A stretch of DNA of 64,000 nucleotides from Tubiluchus corallicola (GCA_030141605.1 JAQGDQ010000111.1:186001-250000); one strand, 5' to 3'; counted from the stretch's first letter, positions 1 through 14,004 are shown. Program-made: numbers and translations. The notes: generated from the letters alone by a model not told the origin.

Positions 1-1575
1 AGCTGTTAAAGCTGTTAGTATTACAGCAGCATGGGCTGCGAAGCGTTGTCAAGTGTATACAAATGCGTTGTCTGGTACACTTAACCTTTGAACTTTTCAC
101 GATCATCATCCCTCACTGGAACCGTGAAAAGGCTTATTGTGAAACAAACTATATATTTTTTCGAGTACTTTGCTTTAGCATAGTAATGTTTTCGTAATAA
201 AAGTATTCCCATAAACTAGAATTCTCACAATTTTCATAACTGTGTTCTAACACTATGGATTACCCGTTGTCTAACCACAGTAAAGTCGGTTTGTAATAGA
301 CATGGTTATTTTTGTTTGCTATATGTTATGTCCGTGACGTGACAGGCATTGTTTACCTTGGTATTAGCCGTCTTAATCGTGTTTTAATCGTGACATGAAC
401 GCTCTTTGCCAGTATCTTGCAATTACACCCACAACCCTTACTCCATGAAAATGCATAGTTATAACAGTAACAATTATACTTGATGGTTTGAATGAGTAAG
501 GCATACTTGGAAGCAGGAATTCCGATGGTGTTATATCATTTATTGTTGTTAGCAAAGACTCTATTATTTGGGAATTTGTGTTTAATTCGAGCTTTTGGCC
601 TAACTGGATTTAGGCCAAGCTGCCTACATAGAGATTTTAATTCTAGGTATTAGATATTTCATGCCTATACTTATCACGAGTGTGTCGAGTGTGCATCACG
701 ACTGCATTTAGCGCGGATAAATTGCAGAATTTAATGCTTTTTCAAAACATCAATGATTTCATATCCTGTTAAAATCGATGTTAACTGTTTTTGATTGGTT
801 TCTGCGAAACCACTGCGTCCAGCCCCAAATACATATCTCATAACAGGGGAAACTTGCGCATAACCCGGAATGGGGGTAATATTGTTTTCCATTCGGATTT
901 TTCTAATTAAATTCGGCGACCATTTCGCATGATTACGGCTGAGAAAACGAGACAAAGAAGATATAACCGCGTCTCGTTTTGCAAAACAACGACTGGAGTT
1001 TATCAATAAAGATGTTTCCTCAAAGATTTCATATGCGTGATTATAACATGATTTGCATTGTTGATTTTTCGCTTGCTTCATGCACGAAGGCGTATTCGTG
1101 ACAGAAGCTTGGGCGCCATTTCCGTAGGTGGCGGCAGCACAGTGGGTCACCGAGTGACGTTCTGGTCACATCTTGTGCCGGCACTTTTTAAGAGCACCTT
1201 GTACCTACTTATTCCAGAATTATTGCATTAAAACTGCAGTATTGTGCTCAAGCGGAACAATTGTGCTTTCCAGAATTTAACACTAAAATTTTTTAATGTT
1301 TAGTGGCTTTTCTATCTCGTAAAAGACGGCTAAAATGGCGACTGTCTTTAGAGCTTAATTGTTTCTACATCTTCTATGCATTATTCTTTCCCTTTTATTT
1401 GTCACATATAAGGAATCCGAATACAAATCCTTATTTTCGAACATACCACAAAAATTTGGTATAAGTTACAGTGTCTGCTTGTATTGAGAAGACATCGTAC
1501 TACAAGATAGTGAGATAGTGCTGCCGCCTACTAAACGGAATTCTAGGGTAACAATACTGGGAGTGTTTTCTTGCG

Positions 1576-1605
1576 ATTAATGTTTGATGATTGTCAAACA
1601 TTAAT
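1576..1605. repeat. Perfect 12-bp inverted repeat with 6-nt loop
   Basis: ATTAATGTTTGA at 1576-1587 is followed by the loop TGATTG and its exact reverse complement at 1594-1605, then a T run. It looks like a terminator hairpin but lies in animal DNA, so that reading is not meaningful. The arms also contain forkhead-like TGTTTGA in inverted orientation. Confidence 0.6.
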
Positions 1606-4600
1606 TTTTTTAATAATAATTATGATGAATTTTGTTAGCTTTGTGCTTTGCTTGATGTTGAAATGCTAAGAAAACATATCAAAAACCAACACTGCCGGCC
1701 GCAAATGCGTTAATCGCTTCATTATTGCAGTTTTGTTGAACCATTAAAATCTCACTTTTCCCTCTAATTTGTTTTCGCTGTTGCCAGGCTCAGGGTCGAC
1801 AAAACATTTTATTTTTACAAATGATGCGTCATTGTTTTTAAACCAAACGCTGAATTATAGAGTTTTGAAATTAGTATTATTTTGTGCAAGCTGCAAAGTG
1901 TTTTTGTACACTTGTTGCTTTGTCATACTTTGCTAGGCATTGGCGTTCAGTTGTGTTCATTTTAAGGCAACTGAAATAGAGGTGAGCAATGGTGTTTCGA
2001 GAACATCTTGAGAAGTAATAAGTAATTAATAGTTTAAGATAAAACTATGGCACTCGTATTATTTAAATTCCTGCTTGTTACTGAAAATACAGTGGATGTC
2101 TGTAGTAAGTTAATTAGTTCATTAACGTACCACCAAAACTTATAAAGTGAACAAAATAGTAAATAAACAGAGGCAACAAACTGTATAATACATAAACAAA
2201 CTAATGTCATCTGACTATTTGAATTATGTTACGAGGAGCCTTTATTTACGCTTAGAAAAAGGTAATTATGGAATTAGTTTAAAATCATTAACCCCTGCAG
2301 AGCTGGCCATTTTTGGGTAACGGAAAAGATTCAAAAGAATATCAGAAAAGAATGGTATATTTGTGGATTCGATTAAGCTCACTTTTGCTTTTATTGTAAT
2401 TGTTAAACGTTTAGCTGTGGATGCAAAACATATTTGAAGATACTGCAAGTCCCCAGCAATCTTCACAATTAGCGTTGCAGAACAGGTGTTTAGTATTTTT
2501 GTTGTTGCCATTATAGGATGCAGTTGCTAAGCCACCACCACAGTAAAATTATTATTTCCACTTCTAATAAAGGAGCTTCCAAGCGTTATTGAAGTGTCAC
2601 TATTTATGTATGTCTGAGTGCATTCAACAACATAAATAAACAATCATCATCATTCATCTCCAACACAACACTCACTGATGCAAACAAACGTTGCCGTTGC
2701 CGCGGCGACCGTTACCGTCGCTGGTGTTCGCAAAATAATGGCAGAACCTGGTCGTGATCAATTCTCGTCACAAAAGCACTTTTCAAGTGAATGGGGTAAC
2801 CGAGAGCAGAATAATTTAATTTCGTTGAAGAGACAACTGCCTATTATGGCCTGCAGGGGTCGTGGAAGATGAGAGGAATCAATTGCCGATTATTGTAATG
2901 ATGCGTAGCGCTAAAAGATGAAGAATCTTTCTACGAGTTTTATTCAATTATGGCGTCTTTTAAACTAATGGTGCGTATATGGAAGCCCGCTGTAGTGTCT
3001 TTGTGTTGAATAGTACTTGCCCTACCTTGTTTTGCAGGGCTTATTTTTTAGAACTGTTATGCCAAGGTAACTTCAGGTCATCTTCTACCTCGGTACGCAG
3101 AGCAATGATTCGTGATAGGCTACAAGTTTCTTCCAGTGTATGCTACCCGGGTGCTTCGAAGGCTATATCCTCTTTGTCTTGTGCAAATATGTTTATTTTC
3201 TCACTTCCTGCCTTTGGGATCATACTATTATTATTTGTTATAACTCTTTAGGCCTATCTGAAGACTTATATAGGCCATAAGTTTCTGATGGTTCATTCGT
3301 CTGTGCTTCTCGAAAAGGCGAATCTTTTTTACTTCGTGTAACGTGGTCTGCTAGCTCGTCCAACTTGGTCTTGTAGTAGTTTTGTCTAACATTGGAAGCA
3401 TGTGTTTAACGAAGAATGCCTTAAGCTGGGGCTCGACTATTTTCGGCAACATTGGTCTGTAATCTGTAATATTTAAAGGGCCTGGAACAGTATTCATTGT
3501 ATTTTAATTTATAATTAAAGTATTGAGATTACCACACGACATGCGCGCACTAAATGCCTTGAAGAAATGCACAAAAAAAATTAATTCATTTTCAATTCCC
3601 GCCAACCGAACCTTGCTGCGGGCCGGATAGGTGTTTGTATTGCGCCGTAACTGAGTGACGTCATTTATTATTCAAAATGAACGCGCCCAAGCAATTCTAT
3701 TTCAACAAATTTATTGCTGAAACTTTCCTTCCCGAGAGCCTTGACTTTTCCTTTAATGAAAAAGTAACGTAAGAGCTGAGAAGGTTTGACAAGGTTTCGT
3801 CGCATTTCCTTTAATTCATTCTGTCAATTTCGCTTGCAAAGTGTAACTGATGGTTCACTTCCTCAGAAATTAATAATTTTAAAATTGAGATGGGAAATAA
3901 TTAATTAATCACCAAGTGCGTGAGGCTCTAATTCAAGACTTTAATTTAGTTATAAACATTAATTTAATTCAGTCGATAGTAATTACTCTAACTTGGTGCT
4001 TCGAAGCTGCATTGTTTCGTGAGTTATTAGGAATGAAAAACAATTCGCCATTATGACAAGGGTTGTATGGTTCTAGTAGTTATAGCGTTTTAACCCTATT
4101 CAAATTAATGCTCAGGGTGACTTTTTCCCTTTTCCTCTTTCGCGTTCCAAGTTTGCCTGGTCACCGTATTAACAATACCATCGCTTCGAAATTCTGACTG
4201 TCGTTTTCTGGTCCAAGAAAGTTGGCAGGTTGTTGTCATGTGTCACGTGACTCGGCATGGCTTCAGTGGTTTCACCAATGGGCAACACTCAGCGACTTCA
4301 CTGCGTCTTATTGAGTTTCTGCTGAGCGTTTGTTGCTGGCTGTGTAAACACCATTGCATGTGTTTTCTCTCTTTGATGTATGATTTTAAGCTTCAATATC
4401 ATTTTGTTTGACCAACCAGACTGATTGTCTCAGCAACGTGGGGGCGGAATGTTTCTGCTTATAAACTGCTAATATTTGTGAATCTCTCCCAACTCTAGTA
4501 ATTTTTTTGCTACTTTACTGTAAATTGTTGTTCATGGGACTATAATATGGACTGACGTTTTCTGATGTTTATTTCATACGTAGCAGACTTTGTCTGATGT

Positions 4601-5894
4601 TAAAGAGCAACCATCCTTGTGTGACTAGCACCAATCATTCTTAAGATGCTTTACTTATAGCCTTTTTGTCATGCTGTAACCATCGTAGATCCATTGAATG
4701 CAGATATGTTCCAGCTTCAAGTCCAGCTGATTCGTCAAAAATCTTTTCACATTTTTTACAAAATTTAATTTTTGTGTTTAATTATGTTGGTATTGTTGTA
4801 TTGTGGACATCAGTTGCAGTTAATAACATAGAGTGTAAAGTGGCGTTTACTAGACACCTACAGAATAGCTACTTGTAAATAATTAATGGGAAATAGCTAC
4901 CGCAAAAATAATTGCATAACGCGGGATCTGATAAATAGGTGCATTGAAAACAATATAAACTGATTTTTATCTAGAAGGAATACGCGTAACGCATACGATG
5001 CTTGGTAAACACCACTTAATTTTCATTGCGTGCACCTTCTATCATCTTTCTAGTTTTAAATGTCTGTTTTGGTCCTGTTCTGATTTACGTAATACTGCTT
5101 AAATTTCATTGGTAGCACACGTTTTTGTGTCAGCTTTTCTCACTTTCTGAACTTTTGCAAATTCCAAAAATCTGCAAAGTGTTTCATCAGAAATTCTTGC
5201 TATCTGCATAAAGTGTGGCTGCTTCAGTGACATTGTTTTCTGGCTGCAAAATCTTCATTGGCAACATGTACTGTTGTGTTGTGTCGTAAACTAATAAGTT
5301 TTGTAGTCGGATCCAACTTCAATCTATCCTTTGATTAAAAATAGGACCAAAATGATCCAAGGATCAATACTATTCACAGAGATCTTAATCCAAGGATCAG
5401 CGTTCTTCACAAGGATCGTAATGGCAGGTCACATCTGCACTAACCCAGCTTGCAGCCCTTTTTATCTACATGTGCTGCATGTGTGCACTTTTTTTCTGCT
5501 GATGCCGCTGTGTGCAATGATTCGAGTCTTCACTGTCATGCAAGTTCACGTGAATCATGTCTGCCTTCCCCGTCCACTTCCAGCGGTAGTCCTGGTAAGC
5601 AGCGATTCTCACTGTCTGGAGGAGTCTCTATTGTAACATTTGAAACCCAAATTCAGCGGCTATTGTTGTTGTTATTGAAGTTAGGGGAGCAGGGAGAAGG
5701 TGAAGCCAGCTAGTGAGTAAAACATCGAACCGTCCACTTAGTCTGGTTTCCTACTTTTACTTTCCCCTTTTTGAGGTTTTGGGATGCTATACATCTGTTG
5801 GCTTTAGAAAACCTGATTTGGATTTTTGAGACAATCTAATTTACACACTAGTGTCATAGCACCAATTATTTCAGGTCTGTACTAATATTTATTG

Positions 5895-5897
5895 TGA

Positions 5898-5928
<31 letters not shown>

Positions 5929-6058
5929 GATGGTGATAGGATGATGATAGGACGATGATGATGATGATGGTGGTGATGATGTTTATGATGATAGAGGATG
6001 ATGATGATGGTGGTGGTGATGGTGATGATGATGATGATGATGATGGTGGTGACGATGG

Positions 6059-6104
<46 letters not shown>

Positions 6105-6110
6105 GATGAT
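5895..6110. repeat. (GAT)n/(GGT)n imperfect triplet microsatellite
   Basis: About 215 bp of GAT repeats interrupted by GGT and GAC. Long Asp/Met or His/Ile/Ser reading frames across it are artefacts of the repeat. A diverged local duplication follows, with a similar AAATGATAGCAATGCT block near 6160 and 6253. Confidence 0.9.
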
Positions 6111-8174
6111 ATCCATGATGACATTAGTGGCATTGGTGGCAGCTGTAAAGACAAAAGACTAAATGATAGCAATGCTAGCGGCTATCATAGAACTATTATG
6201 ACAATGAGTTTAGTATAATAATTCAGATAAGTTCAGTTTTATATGACAAATGCTAAATGATAGCAATGCTGGCAGCTACCATTGCACAATAATAACGGTG
6301 CTGGTGACAATATTGATGCCACTGAGTTCAGTACAGTAACTGATATAATTTCAGTTAAAAAAAAGATTTCTCTTTTAACGAGTTTTGTTGGTGACCATAA
6401 AAATTTGGTAGGTGTATAACAATGACGGCATCATTAGTTCTTGAAGGGACATTATGTATTTTATAAAATGACATTTTGACCTATTGTATATAATATAATG
6501 TCTTGACCTAATTGCCACTATGTTATTATGAAATCTTAGAAATGTACTGGATGCAGTTTGCAGTGAGAGGTGGTGTGCGGTGAATAAGATACACAAAGAA
6601 TTGCTGAATGTTTACAATTACGTCTCGCTTAGAGAGACAGAAATCAGCGAGAGAAGCAAGTGATGTGTATGTTCAGTGAAAAAACCGTTTTAGCGCTTTA
6701 ATAAGCAATCTAACTCGACAAACACTTTTAGTTTAAATAAGAAATGCGCGCAATCAGTCACTGCGTTTAGTTAAAGCGTCTTGAGGAGGAGATGAGCGAA
6801 AGAAAAAAGAAAACAAGAAGCAAGAAAGATGTCACTTGTAGACAATTCTGAAACAAAGTAGTGTGAGAGGACTGGAGAAGAAAAAAGGATGAGTTGGAAA
6901 ATTCTGAAGCAAACTAGTGTGAAAAGGATAGACAGAGAAAGGGGGAAAGAAAGAACAGGAAAGGGAGAAACAGGAAAGGAACCTAACATAAGTCAGAGAA
7001 TCAGAGAAAAAAGGTCTGTGCTTCAGCAGTATTGTTTAAGAAGGAAGCGTAGGTGTAATGTGGTGAAACGAATGTTTTGTATATATATATATATATAAAG
7101 TAGTTCTTTTAAGGGCTCATACACGCACAATATAATGCACAATAAACTTGCCCTCACTGGGTGTTGACAGTATTATTAATATAGTAGACAATTAGCGATA
7201 TCAGCCCGAAAAAACACGTAGTAATTGGCGTAGCGAATTTCGAAAATTTCATCAATAGAATTGCCTCAGTAGAACTGGCAATTAAATTGTGAATGTGCAT
7301 TGTGTAGTAAAATTTAATTGTCTTTTGCAAGTGGCAGGTCCTTTTTTATAGTAGTACAGTCTGAGAAAAGTTCTTTTAATTTTACTTGCTGGTATCGATT
7401 ATTTTTAATCGTGAATTTTTGAACGAAATTATCAAACCCTATTTGCTCAAATTTGGAACTTGACCCAGTAAGTTACGACTTCTGGTTTGGAAACCAGTTT
7501 TTCGAATTCGAAATGGATTTGGTCTAAGTCGGCCCACACTATTTCCAAGTGGTCCTTGGCTTCTGAGTGGCTTCTTGGCCTGTCACGTGATTCTGTCACT
7601 AAGTATTGCTTATCGACCATGCGGCAACAAGAATGTTCACAAACAAGCACTGGGCTTCGCACAAAGCAAGACGCCTCAGTAAACATGAAGCCAATGATTG
7701 CCCAGCGGCAGTGTTTACCAATATCCTCAATTCCTTCTGTTCTTTTCTGCTGGCCTAACCAAACACGTGTGACGTCATCGGTGGTTGTCTGAACTGTGGA
7801 CGGTAGAAGTCTTGCTTGGCTAAGCACTAGATTATCTCCATCGCTTAGCTCCATCATGCTGAGTTAAAACGGCAACTGGGCATAAGTTATTACAGTAATT
7901 TGATTGAGACTGATTGCATTATTAAAGTTTGAGTAGGAAGCATCTTCATTCTACAATATTTTCATGAAATGAACAATGTTAAATAACTTCATTTGAGGAA
8001 AGGATTAACTTTGCCGTATATAAAAAATAATTTGTATATAAACTTCAATGCTTAAATCAGAAGTTAATTTTCGCTGTGGCATTGAGTTCTGATGTTTTGT
8101 TATTTGTTGGAAACATGCACCAGATACTCAAAACAGTATCAAGTAAACGTTCAATAAGTACTCAATATTTCAAT

Positions 8175-8560
8175 TTATGTGAAGTGGCATCAAGTACAAC
8201 AGATACTCAGCGCTTAAGCAGCCGGATGTGAAATCACATCAAGACCAAGCAGAATATGCACCTGTAATTAAAGCGCAGGTATGTGAAACAACGCCAGGCA
8301 CACAAGTACAACAAGCACTCAACATATCAAGTACAGATTTGCGAAATAACACCAAAGTACCGTACAATAAGCCTTCAGTACGAAATAGGTAAAAGCACGA
8401 TAGATATTTGACAACAAGTGTAGTTATGTGAAACTGCATGAAGCAAGAATACAACTACTATTCAACATACAAAATAGTTAGAACAAGTACTGAGCTTGTG
8501 AAGTACATTTACAAACTGTACAATACAAGTACAACGGGTACTTGAACGTAGCAATAAAGG
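8175..8560. repeat. Highly degenerate tandem repeat
   Basis: The motifs GTGAAAYNNCATCAAG and CAAGTACAACARNYACTCA recur about every 50-90 bp (near 8179, 8228, 8283, 8340, 8429, 8497). Unit length is irregular, which fits an old, decayed minisatellite. No coding sense was seen. Confidence 0.35.
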
Positions 8561-9492
8561 TACTTCAAACAACATCGAGTTTTCTACTTAAAAGAACATC
8601 AAATTCAACAGATAATAAATCACAGCTTGAAAGGCATGAAAGCTAACTGTCAGTTTGTGAAATTCATGTTACCTGATTGAGGACACAATTCAGTGAGGTT
8701 GTTGGTGACCTTGAGCGGGCAGGTCGAAATCAAAGGTCCATTTTTGAAAAGTATACGCAACACTAACATATACGTTCGCTGTGAATCAGAGCCACACTTA
8801 ATTGCTCCAATACAGAAGCCCATCTAGCTGACCAGAGCAAAAAACTTCACTTCAACACGTTCGCCCAAAAAGTCCTTCGTGGTGCGTCAACGTCTGGGTG
8901 GTCTTGAAAGTCAACAAATATTTTTTCAGAAATTTTCGCCAGAAAGTTTATATTTTTGGCTGAAAAGGTTTGGAGGTAAATAAACGGAAAACATTCCCGA
9001 CTTGTTGTTTATGAAATTTGTAAATAGTTTATTTCAAGAAAATGATAAACTGTTTACATTACTGCATGCGTTTTTGTCAGTCTTAAGTGCAAGGCTTTTC
9101 TCGCTGAATTCGCGTTTTTAGCTTGTCTGTCAAATGCCTCCAATTTGCTAGGTTTCGCCTTCTTTTTTGGTGAGTTGCGACGCTAAGTAGCGGAAACTGT
9201 TTTCGCTGAAAAAAAGGCATTTATGTAATCCGGTGACGCATATTTACTTGTATGTTGTGTATGTCTTGAAACAATTTTTGGTAAGAGAAATTCCAAACTT
9301 TGCTTAGAAAACAAATGTTATATTCGTTTATGTTTTTTGGGCATGCTCTAGGTGAGGCGCAATGCGTTGCAAATGCAAATCTGGGAAATTACTGAATGAG
9401 AAAAGAAATTGATATAATTTGCCAGAAACAGCACCAGCAATTCTTTGTATTCACACAAACGCAATTTTTTTATGTTTGGCATATAAGTTGGC

Positions 9493-9560
9493 ATTTCTAT
9501 CAAATTCTTGTATCACGCCAAGAATGTATGTTTGGCATGGTACAAGAATTTGATAGAAAT
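9493..9560 (+). ncRNA. Candidate pre-miRNA-like hairpin
   Basis: ATTTCTATCAAATTCTTGTA (9493-9512) is exactly reverse-complementary to 9541-9560. The stem continues inward through TCACGCCAA (9513-9521) paired with TTGGCATGG (9532-9540), with one G-U pair and one A-C mismatch, around the 10-nt loop 9522-9531. This gives a 29-bp stem in 68 nt, close to the size of an animal pre-miRNA. There is no extended basal stem, and either strand folds. A fold-back transposon remnant is the main alternative. Confidence 0.25.
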
Positions 9561-10806
9561 CATACTGTTCGGCCGCATCCAAAACAGAATGACACTTTCT
9601 TTGACTTTCTATTAAGGTGAGTCCTTTTCGAACAGTATTTCTTATACGACTGACATGGCGAACGCAACTCTCCGTTATGTAGTTGTTATTGTTTGTGTAC
9701 CCGAGGATAAACAACGAATAGATCGTCTGGAAAATTGATGGTTGTGTTTGAACCAGATGTGCGTGCCTTGGCCCACGACCACCCAGCCAGCAAATAAGCC
9801 GAGAAGAAAATAGAAAAGTCTTGCCCGCGAGGAGGCGCCACTTCTCTCTTGTTTACGGCCCTTACCTTTACCTCATTCTGGCGTCCCCAGGGTTGTGTTT
9901 TAATCAGTATGCTCTGTCTACCGTCAAGATTACAATTTCACTTAACTGTATTTCTTATTGATTTAAAATTACGTCCATGAGTATTACAAAATGTGTCATA
10001 GATATTTTTTGCAGCTATAAAATGTCTTTGGAGGAAGAAAGCTGGAGTTGTTGTTGTTAGCTCAGGAGGGTCTCGTTTACCCCCAAACTCGCGGTCAATT
10101 AGGATGAACCCCGCGCTGATTGGAGATGACATATAATCTGGTGTCTATTTGCATATGTAATCACTGTGTTTTGATAAGATGTAAGTTTGTTGAGTCTGCT
10201 TTTTGGGGATGTTCATGCGGGCTTGGTCGGAAAAACAAGGCGTCTTGCGTCGTCCACGATTGTGCAGGGTCGTAATGTTTCTTGTTTGCCTATGTGGGTC
10301 GAATCACAGTCTTTTGTAGCCTATATGTATTTTAGTGTTCCCACGTATAAGAAGTAGTTCACATCACAGTGTCTTCAGCATTCATGTTTTGAGCCATGCT
10401 TTTTTAAAAATATAAGCAAAAGTCCATGCATATTCCGTTTACAGCAAGATTTCTTACTGTGCGATGGCTCAACTCATTCTTCTGACATTTAGGACTCTTC
10501 TGACATATAGCATGGCATTTGAACGATTTTGGTACTCTGCTTGGTTGCATGAACATGGCTACCGTCACAACAAAATGACCTCATCGACGTCATTATTAGT
10601 GTATGGTTGTTGTGAATGTATACATATATAATCTTTATATGCCATTAAAATACATTGATAATCACTGAATAAAAATTTTACAGAGATGATCAATACGTTA
10701 GTGCAGTAGCGAAAAGTAATGACGAATGAAAATAAAACGTATTTACAACTATGCAGAAATATTAAAAATCATCATTTAATTAATATGGCCATGGATATAT
10801 AAATTC

Positions 10807-11705
10807 TCAATTAGTGTGTATGTTGTTGTACTGGTGTGATGGTGTTTCATATCTGGTTAATATTAATGATTTCGATTTTGCTTTGACTGCCGATGGGGAC
10901 TTGATTTGTTTAACCTGTAATGGTAGAGAATTCCAAAGTAGAATTGCTTGCTTGATTATAGAGTTCGTTCCATAGTGGGTATTTGTTCTAATTTGTTTTA
11001 GATTACTTCTGGAATTAACGATAGGATTTGGAAAAAAGGCAAATCTGTTATTTTGAAATTGTTAATGTATTAACTGTAAAGAGCAGAGTAAAATATTCTT
11101 TGTGTGCTTCATTGATTGGAAATTTTAAAGTTTTTCTTAGGCTAGTTTTTGAAGCTTTGAATTTTTGTCTGCTTTCCTTACGTTTGTATGAGTACCCAGC
11201 TATCAATCTCAACGCATAGTTCTGAAGGAGATTTAATTTTAAGTAGTTTTCTCTTTTTTGTTTTTTGAAGTAGCGTACATCCATATCTGAAGTGTGATAG
11301 AATTAAAGTTTTGTATCTTAGTATCTTAGTTTGTTTTGTTAGTTGCCCTTTAACTTGTCGGAGATGTGATGTGCTAGATGCCATTTCGTATATATGTTAT
11401 TAAAGTGTTCATCCCATGAAAGATTATTGTCTACCTGTATGCCCAGAAATTTAACATTATTAGTTTGTTCTATTACAGCATTATCTATTGTCAAAGTGGT
11501 TGATGACGCGTCATTGGTACTTAATAAGGGTGACAGTATCATGAATTCTGTTTTAGCATTATTCATATTAGTTTATAGTGACTAAATGCCATATTTATAT
11601 TTTTATATCTTTTTCTAAATAATTTCTTGCAGTTTGGATATTTTCATGGGCTAAGTAGATTATAGTGTCATCAGCGTATTGTGTACATGTTTTTGTTTCC
11701 ATTAA
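10807..11705 (-). mobile_element. Decayed 5'-truncated non-LTR (LINE) reverse transcriptase
   Basis: The minus strand reads as the C-terminal part of a LINE ORF2, split over frames by small indels and stops. Right to left it shows the RT catalytic box YADDTIIYLAHENI near 11690-11640, then KTEFMIL, then NVKFLGIQVDNNLSWDEHF (about 11465-11405), then SHFRYGCTLLQ, then LLQNYALRLIAGYSYKR, then NTHYGTNSI and AILLWNSLPLQVK. It ends in a stop at 10807. The order is typical of Jockey/CR1-like elements. No 3' tail or target duplication was identified. It is not functional and sits antisense to FoxP. Confidence 0.85.
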
Positions 11706-12549
11706 AAAGCACTAACTACCGATATAATCAATATCTGCCCTCTGCAGTTGTGATCATATGATTCTCAAGTGCTAGAATAGCATTCACACATATAATTAAC
11801 ACATTTATGTAATAATTTGAGAAACGTGTTTGTGCTAGGTTCGCTTACATGGCCGTTGAGCTCAGAAAATGAATTTTCGACAAAGATTCGTATTTAAATG
11901 ATTGTTTTTCAAGTGACGTAAGGTAGGGTTATATCAAAAATAAGTCATTATACATCAACATTTCCTCATAGATAAGTTAATAATAATAAACAGAGGCTCC
12001 TCTTCTTGAAACTGCGATGACCCTTCGGCCTACAAACTTGCGTGTACACAATCACGTATGCCTCCATCAGGATCCACTACATCGCAAGTAGTTTTCTGTC
12101 ATCTTTGAAAAATTCAGTCAACAACTTGCACAAAAGCAGTTTGCTATGTAGTTGTGTACTCACTAGAGAGAAAATGGTGTAGGTTTACTCTAAAGGAACT
12201 TGGCACTTCAGGACGGGGGTGGAAACTGTTGCTGTCTAATGAATGTGGCCCAAAGAGAAGTACATGTATTCCGCAAGCCCTGCTAAAAGGACCGAGCAGC
12301 GCACTTTTTAGACCACGTGGTACTATTAGTCACTTTAATAATGTTAATGTTTTTTACTAATTTTGAGTTTAGTAGCTAATTGTATTCTGCTTCCACGTGT
12401 AGTATACAATGTGTACCTTGTGTAACATGGGTGTAACAGTGTCTTTCTTCTGCTTCAGGAATATTGTCTTCTGCTTCAAGTACATTACCTGTAGTGTCTT
12501 CGTCTTATACGTTGCATGCATTTTTAGGAGCATCGTATTTCTTTTAAGT

Positions 12550-12567
12550 CACACACGCACACGCACG

Positions 12568-12666
<99 letters not shown>

Positions 12667-12697
12667 CTACATCTACATCTACATCTACATCTACATC

Positions 12698-12756
<59 letters not shown>
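12550..12756. repeat. Compound microsatellite (AC)n-(ATCTAC)n-(ATATAC)n-(AT)n
   Basis: An AC tract of about 115 bp passes into six ATCTAC hexamers, then ATATAC hexamers, then AT dinucleotides. The stepwise series AC to ACATCT to ACATAT to AT suggests growth by point change and slippage. Cys/Val or His/Thr open frames through it are artefacts. Confidence 0.95.
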
Positions 12757-12757
<1 letters not shown>

Positions 12758-13019
12758 CACTGCCTGCATCTACTGCATTATCTTTTGAAAACTCTGTTTT
12801 CTGTTCCAGTCTTAAAAGATTAATGACAGGCCATAGAAGTTGCACTTAGTGTCTTTGCCGAAAGCTCAACTTCTAATACGGTGTTTCCAACCTTTTTTTG
12901 CAAGAAATTGATGTTATCCAATGACTTTCTAGCTCAAAGGAAGTATGAACTGTATCATGGGTTTACATTTAATTTTTTGAAAAACCTATACCTCTTTTTA
13001 GTTCCGATAATGTCTTCCT

Positions 13020-13076
13020 TCTCTGTTCTTTTCTGTCTCTGTCTATCCCTCTCTGTCTCGTTCTCTCGCTCTCTCT

Positions 13077-13117
<41 letters not shown>

Positions 13118-13215
13118 TCTTTCTTTCTTCCTTCCTCTCCTCCTTTCTCTCGGTTTTCTCTTTCACTTTTTTCTCGTCCGTGTTTCTCGCCGTCTCTCGA
13201 TTCTCACACCTCTCC
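13020..13215. repeat. CT-rich polypyrimidine tract with (TC)n core
   Basis: A near-pure pyrimidine run contains about 40 bp of uninterrupted TC dinucleotides (near 13072-13115) flanked by TTCC/TTTC variants. Confidence 0.85.
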
Positions 13216-13914
13216 TCTTTCCCCCCATGAGGCGCGTGCAGGTGCGCAGTTTGTGTACAGGTAACATCACGCTTGCTGCTTTTCTTACCTGTTCAGTTTG
13301 CCTACTCATTCGGCTTCTGTGTCGCTTTTCTCAGGTAAACATCGCTGGGTCATTACGTCGACCATTCAGCAAACTTGGGATCCGGCACAGAACTACCGTG
13401 CATTTCTTTACCAACCTTTCCGCCAAACAAAACCCGTCCATTTCGAACAAATCTAAACAAATAACCGGTGATCATCCGAATCGGACGAAATCCTCTTCCT
13501 CAACTGTTCTTATGCGGTGTGGTGGTTACTCGACAAACCTACCACTTACATGCAAAGTTATTAGCTGTAATTACAATGTTTTAAATTACCCGCCTTGTCT
13601 GCTTTTGACAAATAATGCATGATGCTGGGTAAACAGGAGTTTGTGTACTAAACAGACATCAATGCGTTTTTTTCTCACAATGGTCGTCATGGGCGAGTTT
13701 TGGTGTTTACACGTGATAGTTGAAGAACATTGTTGAAGAAGAGCTGAATTTCGCCGTCTCCGGTGCTTTTTTAATTCTTTTTATTGTGTAAAAAATGCCC
13801 CAACATAAATTATACAAGCTGTACTCGACGTGTTTAAAAACTCACTACGTACATTTTGCTTGGGATCCGTAAGTGATTGTATTAATGGAAGGAGTTTACA
13901 ATACCCCACACCAT

Positions 13915-14004
13915 CTAAATACCCTAACCCAACCCTAATCTTAACCCTAACCCAACCATAACCCTAATCTTAACGCTAACCCAACCATAACCCTAATCTT
14001 AATC
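13915..14004. repeat. Interstitial telomere-like (CCCTAA-variant) repeat
   Basis: Degenerate ACCCTAACCC / AACCATAACCCTAATCTTA units repeat with a period near 30 bp. Canonical CCCTAA hexamers are mixed with variants, so this is a telomere-like minisatellite rather than a clean telomere insertion. Confidence 0.7.

Noticed and set aside
731-1150. 139-codon minus-strand open frame
   Set aside because: It begins with GTG, matches no family I know and has no splice context or neighbouring coding signal. The length is compatible with chance.
5450-5713. Ser-rich frame ending near the donor CTG|GTAAGC, considered as a missing FoxP N-terminal exon
   Set aside because: No convincing acceptor. Donor phase 1 does not join phase-0 exon A, and there is no match to the FoxP N-terminus.
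7447-7857. 136-codon minus-strand open frame
   Set aside because: No domain or motif. An overlapping open frame on the other strand is equally long. Better read as noncoding DNA with a CRE.
9531-9552. Resemblance of the hairpin 3' arm to miR-96/182/263-type TTTGGCA
   Set aside because: Those mature miRNAs are on the 5' arm and the similarity ends after a few bases. Likely coincidence.
12409-12845. Long His/Thr and Cys/Val frames
   Set aside because: Translations of the AC/AT microsatellite.
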